From assembly GCA_031267175.1 (NCBI GenBank), contig JAIRZP010000226.1, positions 1 to 7,764 on the forward strand: a stretch of DNA of 7,764 bases, written 5' to 3'. The notes beneath the pieces are model-generated. The model was given only the letters and a program-made list of their open reading frames with translations, had not been told where the DNA came from and ran no database searches. Positions within the stretch are counted from its first letter, which is position 1; each line of letters starts with the position of its first letter. Both the position numbers and the translations under genes were made by a program. Of this stretch, positions 6,434-7,764 are shown one piece after another. This DNA is from Coriobacteriales bacterium. GTDB taxonomy: Bacteria; Actinomycetota; Coriobacteriia; Coriobacteriales; UBA8131.

Positions 6434-6453
6434 CAGGCGTTTGAACAGGCGTT
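6434..6453. repeat. tandem 8-bp direct repeats near the -35 region
   Basis: CAGGCGTT is present at 6434-6441 and again at 6446-6453, 12 bases apart, just upstream of the extended -10 of the surface-protein gene. The repeats flank where a -35 box should be, a position often used by activators or response regulators that bind direct repeats. No regulator gene is visible in the window. Confidence 0.45.
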
Positions 6454-6482
6454 AACGTGTGGCAACTGTCAACGGTTGAAAC

Positions 6483-6503
6483 AGATTTCAGATTTCAGAT
6501 TTC
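6483..6503. repeat. three tandem copies of a 7-bp unit at the aldo/keto reductase stop codon
   Basis: AGATTTC is repeated three times without gaps (6483-6489, 6490-6496, 6497-6503). The minus-strand reductase gene ends inside it: its last codons and its TGA are read from the repeat. Gain or loss of a unit (7 bases, not a multiple of 3) would change the C-terminal residues only. Confidence 0.7.
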
Positions 6504-7516
6504 CATTGAGCAGCGTCAACGTAGGCCAGGTTCTCCTTGAGGAGTTGAGGTATAGCCAGGTGGTAGGGGCAGCGTGGCAGACAGGTGCCGCACTCGGTGC
6601 AGTTGCGTGCCCGTGCAATGGCCTTGTCGGCGAGAGCGTGAGCCCTCTCGGCATTGAAGCGCTTGAACGTGCTCTTTACCACCAGCACCGAGCTGATAGG
6701 GATGCCCTCCGGGCAAGGCTGGCAGTAGTCGCAGCGATGGCACCAGGTGGCACCCAATTCCTCGCGGAGACGGGCAATCTCTGCCTCATCGGCTGCGGAC
6801 AGGCCCTCGTTGGTCTCGACAAGAGCCGCAATCTCGCGGATCTCAGCAAGTTTCTCTATGCCTGGGTCGGGCACGATGTCTTCAAATTGCAGCAAATACC
6901 TGAACGCCAGGCTCGGGTTCTCGAGCAAGCCGCCTCCCAGAGGCTTCATGGCAATGAACCCCATGTCCAGCGTGCGCGCCAGGCTTACCGCCTGCACGGC
7001 CTCGCGGTCGATAAAATTGAGCGGCAGTTGCACTGCGTCAAAAGCGTTGGTTTGCATGAGGGAAAGCGCAATCGTCACACTATGGCTGGAGAAGGCCGGG
7101 AAGCGCACCTTGCCAGCCTTGACCTGTTCGTCAAGCCACGTGAGGCTCCCCTGTTCCGCACACACCGCGTCGATACCTTCCTGCGAACTGACGTTGTGGA
7201 GCTGGAATATGTCCACATAGTCGACACCGAGCATACGCAGGCTGTTGTCGAGGTGCTGCGAGAGCACCGGCGCGCTGTTTGCCAGCGACTTGGTGGCCAG
7301 CACCAACTCCTCACGCGGTACGCCACGGATGGCCTTGCCTATCTTCGCCTCGCTACTGGCGTAGGCATTGGCGGTGTCGATGAAGTTGACGCCGAGGGCA
7401 AGCGCTTCGCGTACGACCGCTACGGCTTCCTCCTGTGAGACCCGCATGAGAGGGATGCCGCCAAGCGCTATCCGGCTGACCATCAGCTCCGTGCGTCCAA
7501 ATCTGACTCTTTGCAA
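6488..7516 (-). CDS. aldo/keto reductase with C-terminal 4Fe-4S ferredoxin-type domain
   Basis: The product is 342 residues, a normal length for Fe-S aldo/keto reductases of anaerobes. The N-terminal (beta/alpha)8 domain has the full catalytic tetrad: D47 and Y52 in FIDTANAY, K76 in LATKS, and H107 in FQLHN. A KPLGGG block (191-196) and the preceding strand are typical. The C-terminal part holds two cysteine groups: C259-x2-C262-x2-C265-x2-C268-Pro and C306-x2-C309-x2-C312-x3-C316-Pro, the second a classic 4Fe-4S signature. Such proteins are thought to pass electrons between NAD(P)H or ferredoxin and a carbonyl or related substrate in the cytoplasm; the substrate is unknown here. The start is TTG at 7516, chosen because AGAAAGG lies 8 bases before it and the protein start (MQRVRFGRTEL) fits the family; the next Met is residue 12, inside the first strand. 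It points away from the right edge and is followed after 97 bases by the surface-protein gene. Confidence 0.91.
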   Translation of the reverse strand: MQRVRFGRTELMVSRIALGGIPLMRVSQEEAVAVVREALALGVNFIDTANAYASSEAKIGKAIRGVPREELVLATKSLANSAPVLSQHLDNSLRMLGVDYVDIFQLHNVSSQEGIDAVCAEQGSLTWLDEQVKAGKVRFPAFSSHSVTIALSLMQTNAFDAVQLPLNFIDREAVQAVSLARTLDMGFIAMKPLGGGLLENPSLAFRYLLQFEDIVPDPGIEKLAEIREIAALVETNEGLSAADEAEIARLREELGATWCHRCDYCQPCPEGIPISSVLVVKSTFKRFNAERAHALADKAIARARNCTECGTCLPRCPYHLAIPQLLKENLAYVDAAQWKSEI

Positions 7517-7524
7517 AGCAGGTA

Positions 7525-7531
7525 CCTTTCT
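7525..7531 (-). promoter_or_regulatory. Shine-Dalgarno site supporting a TTG start
   Basis: AGAAAGG (minus strand) lies 8 bases before the TTG at 7516-7514. No in-frame ATG or GTG sits at a better distance, so the aldo/keto reductase probably uses TTG, which usually lowers initiation efficiency. Confidence 0.65.
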
Positions 7532-7578
7532 ACGAGGCGAGGATGTGTCTCCATTGTCTATACGGATGACCTACCGGT

Positions 7579-7594
7579 ATTGTAGTTGAATCAA
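7579..7594 (-). promoter_or_regulatory. weak promoter candidate and small palindrome upstream of the aldo/keto reductase
   Basis: On the minus strand TACAAT (7584-7579) resembles a -10 box and would give a leader of about 55 bases. It has no convincing -35 box at 15-18 bases. Immediately upstream is the 9-base palindrome TTGATTCAA (7594-7586, minus), which could be a regulator half-site pair or chance. Confidence 0.25.
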
Positions 7595-7662
7595 ACAAAA
7601 TGTGGGGAGAAGGAGCAGCCGCGGAGCGGGCGCAATTTCAGCGTTCTTGGCTGAATGAATAG

Positions 7663-7734
7663 CGAATTATCAGTAACCACATAAAAAGAAGGCCCTCCAA
7701 AATCGGAGAACCTGCGGTGGTTACTGATAGTTCG
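7663..7734. repeat. long fold-back element, 18-bp arms
   Basis: CGAATTATCAGTAACCAC (7663-7680) pairs with GTGGTTACTGATAGTTCG (7717-7734): 17 Watson-Crick pairs and one T-G wobble, including 13 perfect pairs next to the loop. The 36-base interior can fold further: AGG (7690-7692) with CCT (7711-7713) and CTCC (7695-7698) with GGAG (7705-7708), leaving a 6-base loop. There is no T-run on the right and only a weak T-rich tail on the left, so it is not a standard terminator. It may be a structured RNA, an extragenic palindrome or the end of an insertion sequence cut by the window edge. The rest of 7517-7764 shows no convincing gene; the longest frame entering from the right edge (minus, to 7638) gives about 41 unrecognised residues. 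Confidence 0.6.
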
Positions 7735-7764
7735 ATTGAACTAAACTGCGGACAAGTACGGTAA

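Noticed and set aside
6467..6472. TTGACA (minus strand) as the -35 box of the surface-protein promoter
   Set aside because: It is about 42 bases from the extended -10, and no -10-like hexamer lies 16-18 bases from it.
6476..7438. 320-codon plus-strand frame opposite the aldo/keto reductase
   Set aside because: The minus-strand gene has a complete catalytic tetrad and Fe-S cysteines; the plus frame has no recognisable motif.
7638..7763. minus-strand open frame entering from the right edge (about 41 residues)
   Set aside because: It reads through the fold-back element and resembles no family I recognise, so it is probably chance.

Overview
The window is 7,764 bases of GC-rich bacterial DNA with six protein genes in two opposed blocks. 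The content suggests an anaerobic, Gram-positive, high-GC gut-type bacterium, most likely an actinobacterium of class Coriobacteriia (Eggerthellales-like). The grounds are tandem Fe-S old-yellow-enzyme reductases, a URO-D-superfamily protein, an Fe-S aldo/keto reductase and a sortase-anchored surface protein with a thioester-type domain. This assignment is inference from gene content; no rRNA or other marker gene is present.

Plus-strand block (1-4382): the 3' part of one NADH:flavin oxidoreductase of the 2-enoate reductase/2,4-dienoyl-CoA reductase type, a complete paralogue only 33 bases downstream, a URO-D-family protein that is not HemE, and a small FMN-binding split-barrel (pyridoxamine-phosphate-oxidase-like) protein. 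Gaps are 33, 72 and 137 bases. The block ends at a perfect 11-bp hairpin (4418-4444) that can terminate transcription from both sides. The four genes look like one redox operon for flavin- and Fe-S-dependent reduction of an unsaturated organic substrate, perhaps with one-carbon or tetrapyrrole-related chemistry from the URO-D protein. The substrate cannot be read from the sequence.

Minus-strand block (7516-4513): an Fe-S aldo/keto reductase starting with TTG, then 97 bases further on a 625-residue secreted, cell-wall-anchored protein. That protein has a signal peptide, a thioester-like domain in which the expected thioester Gln is Lys, a Cna-B-like isopeptide domain, a Pro-rich stalk and a VPQTG sorting signal. 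The 97-base gap carries an extended -10 promoter, a perfect 9-bp dyad across the predicted transcription start and ribosome-binding site, and two direct repeats near the -35 position, so the surface protein probably has its own regulated promoter.

Right edge (7517-7764): no recognisable gene, but a long fold-back (18-bp arms, 7663-7734) of unknown nature, possibly a structured RNA or the end of a mobile element.

Points most worth a second look: the Gln-to-Lys change in the thioester-like domain, the dyad over the surface-protein promoter, the 72-base fold-back, the unusual cysteine spacing in the complete reductase, and the tandem-reductase plus URO-D arrangement.
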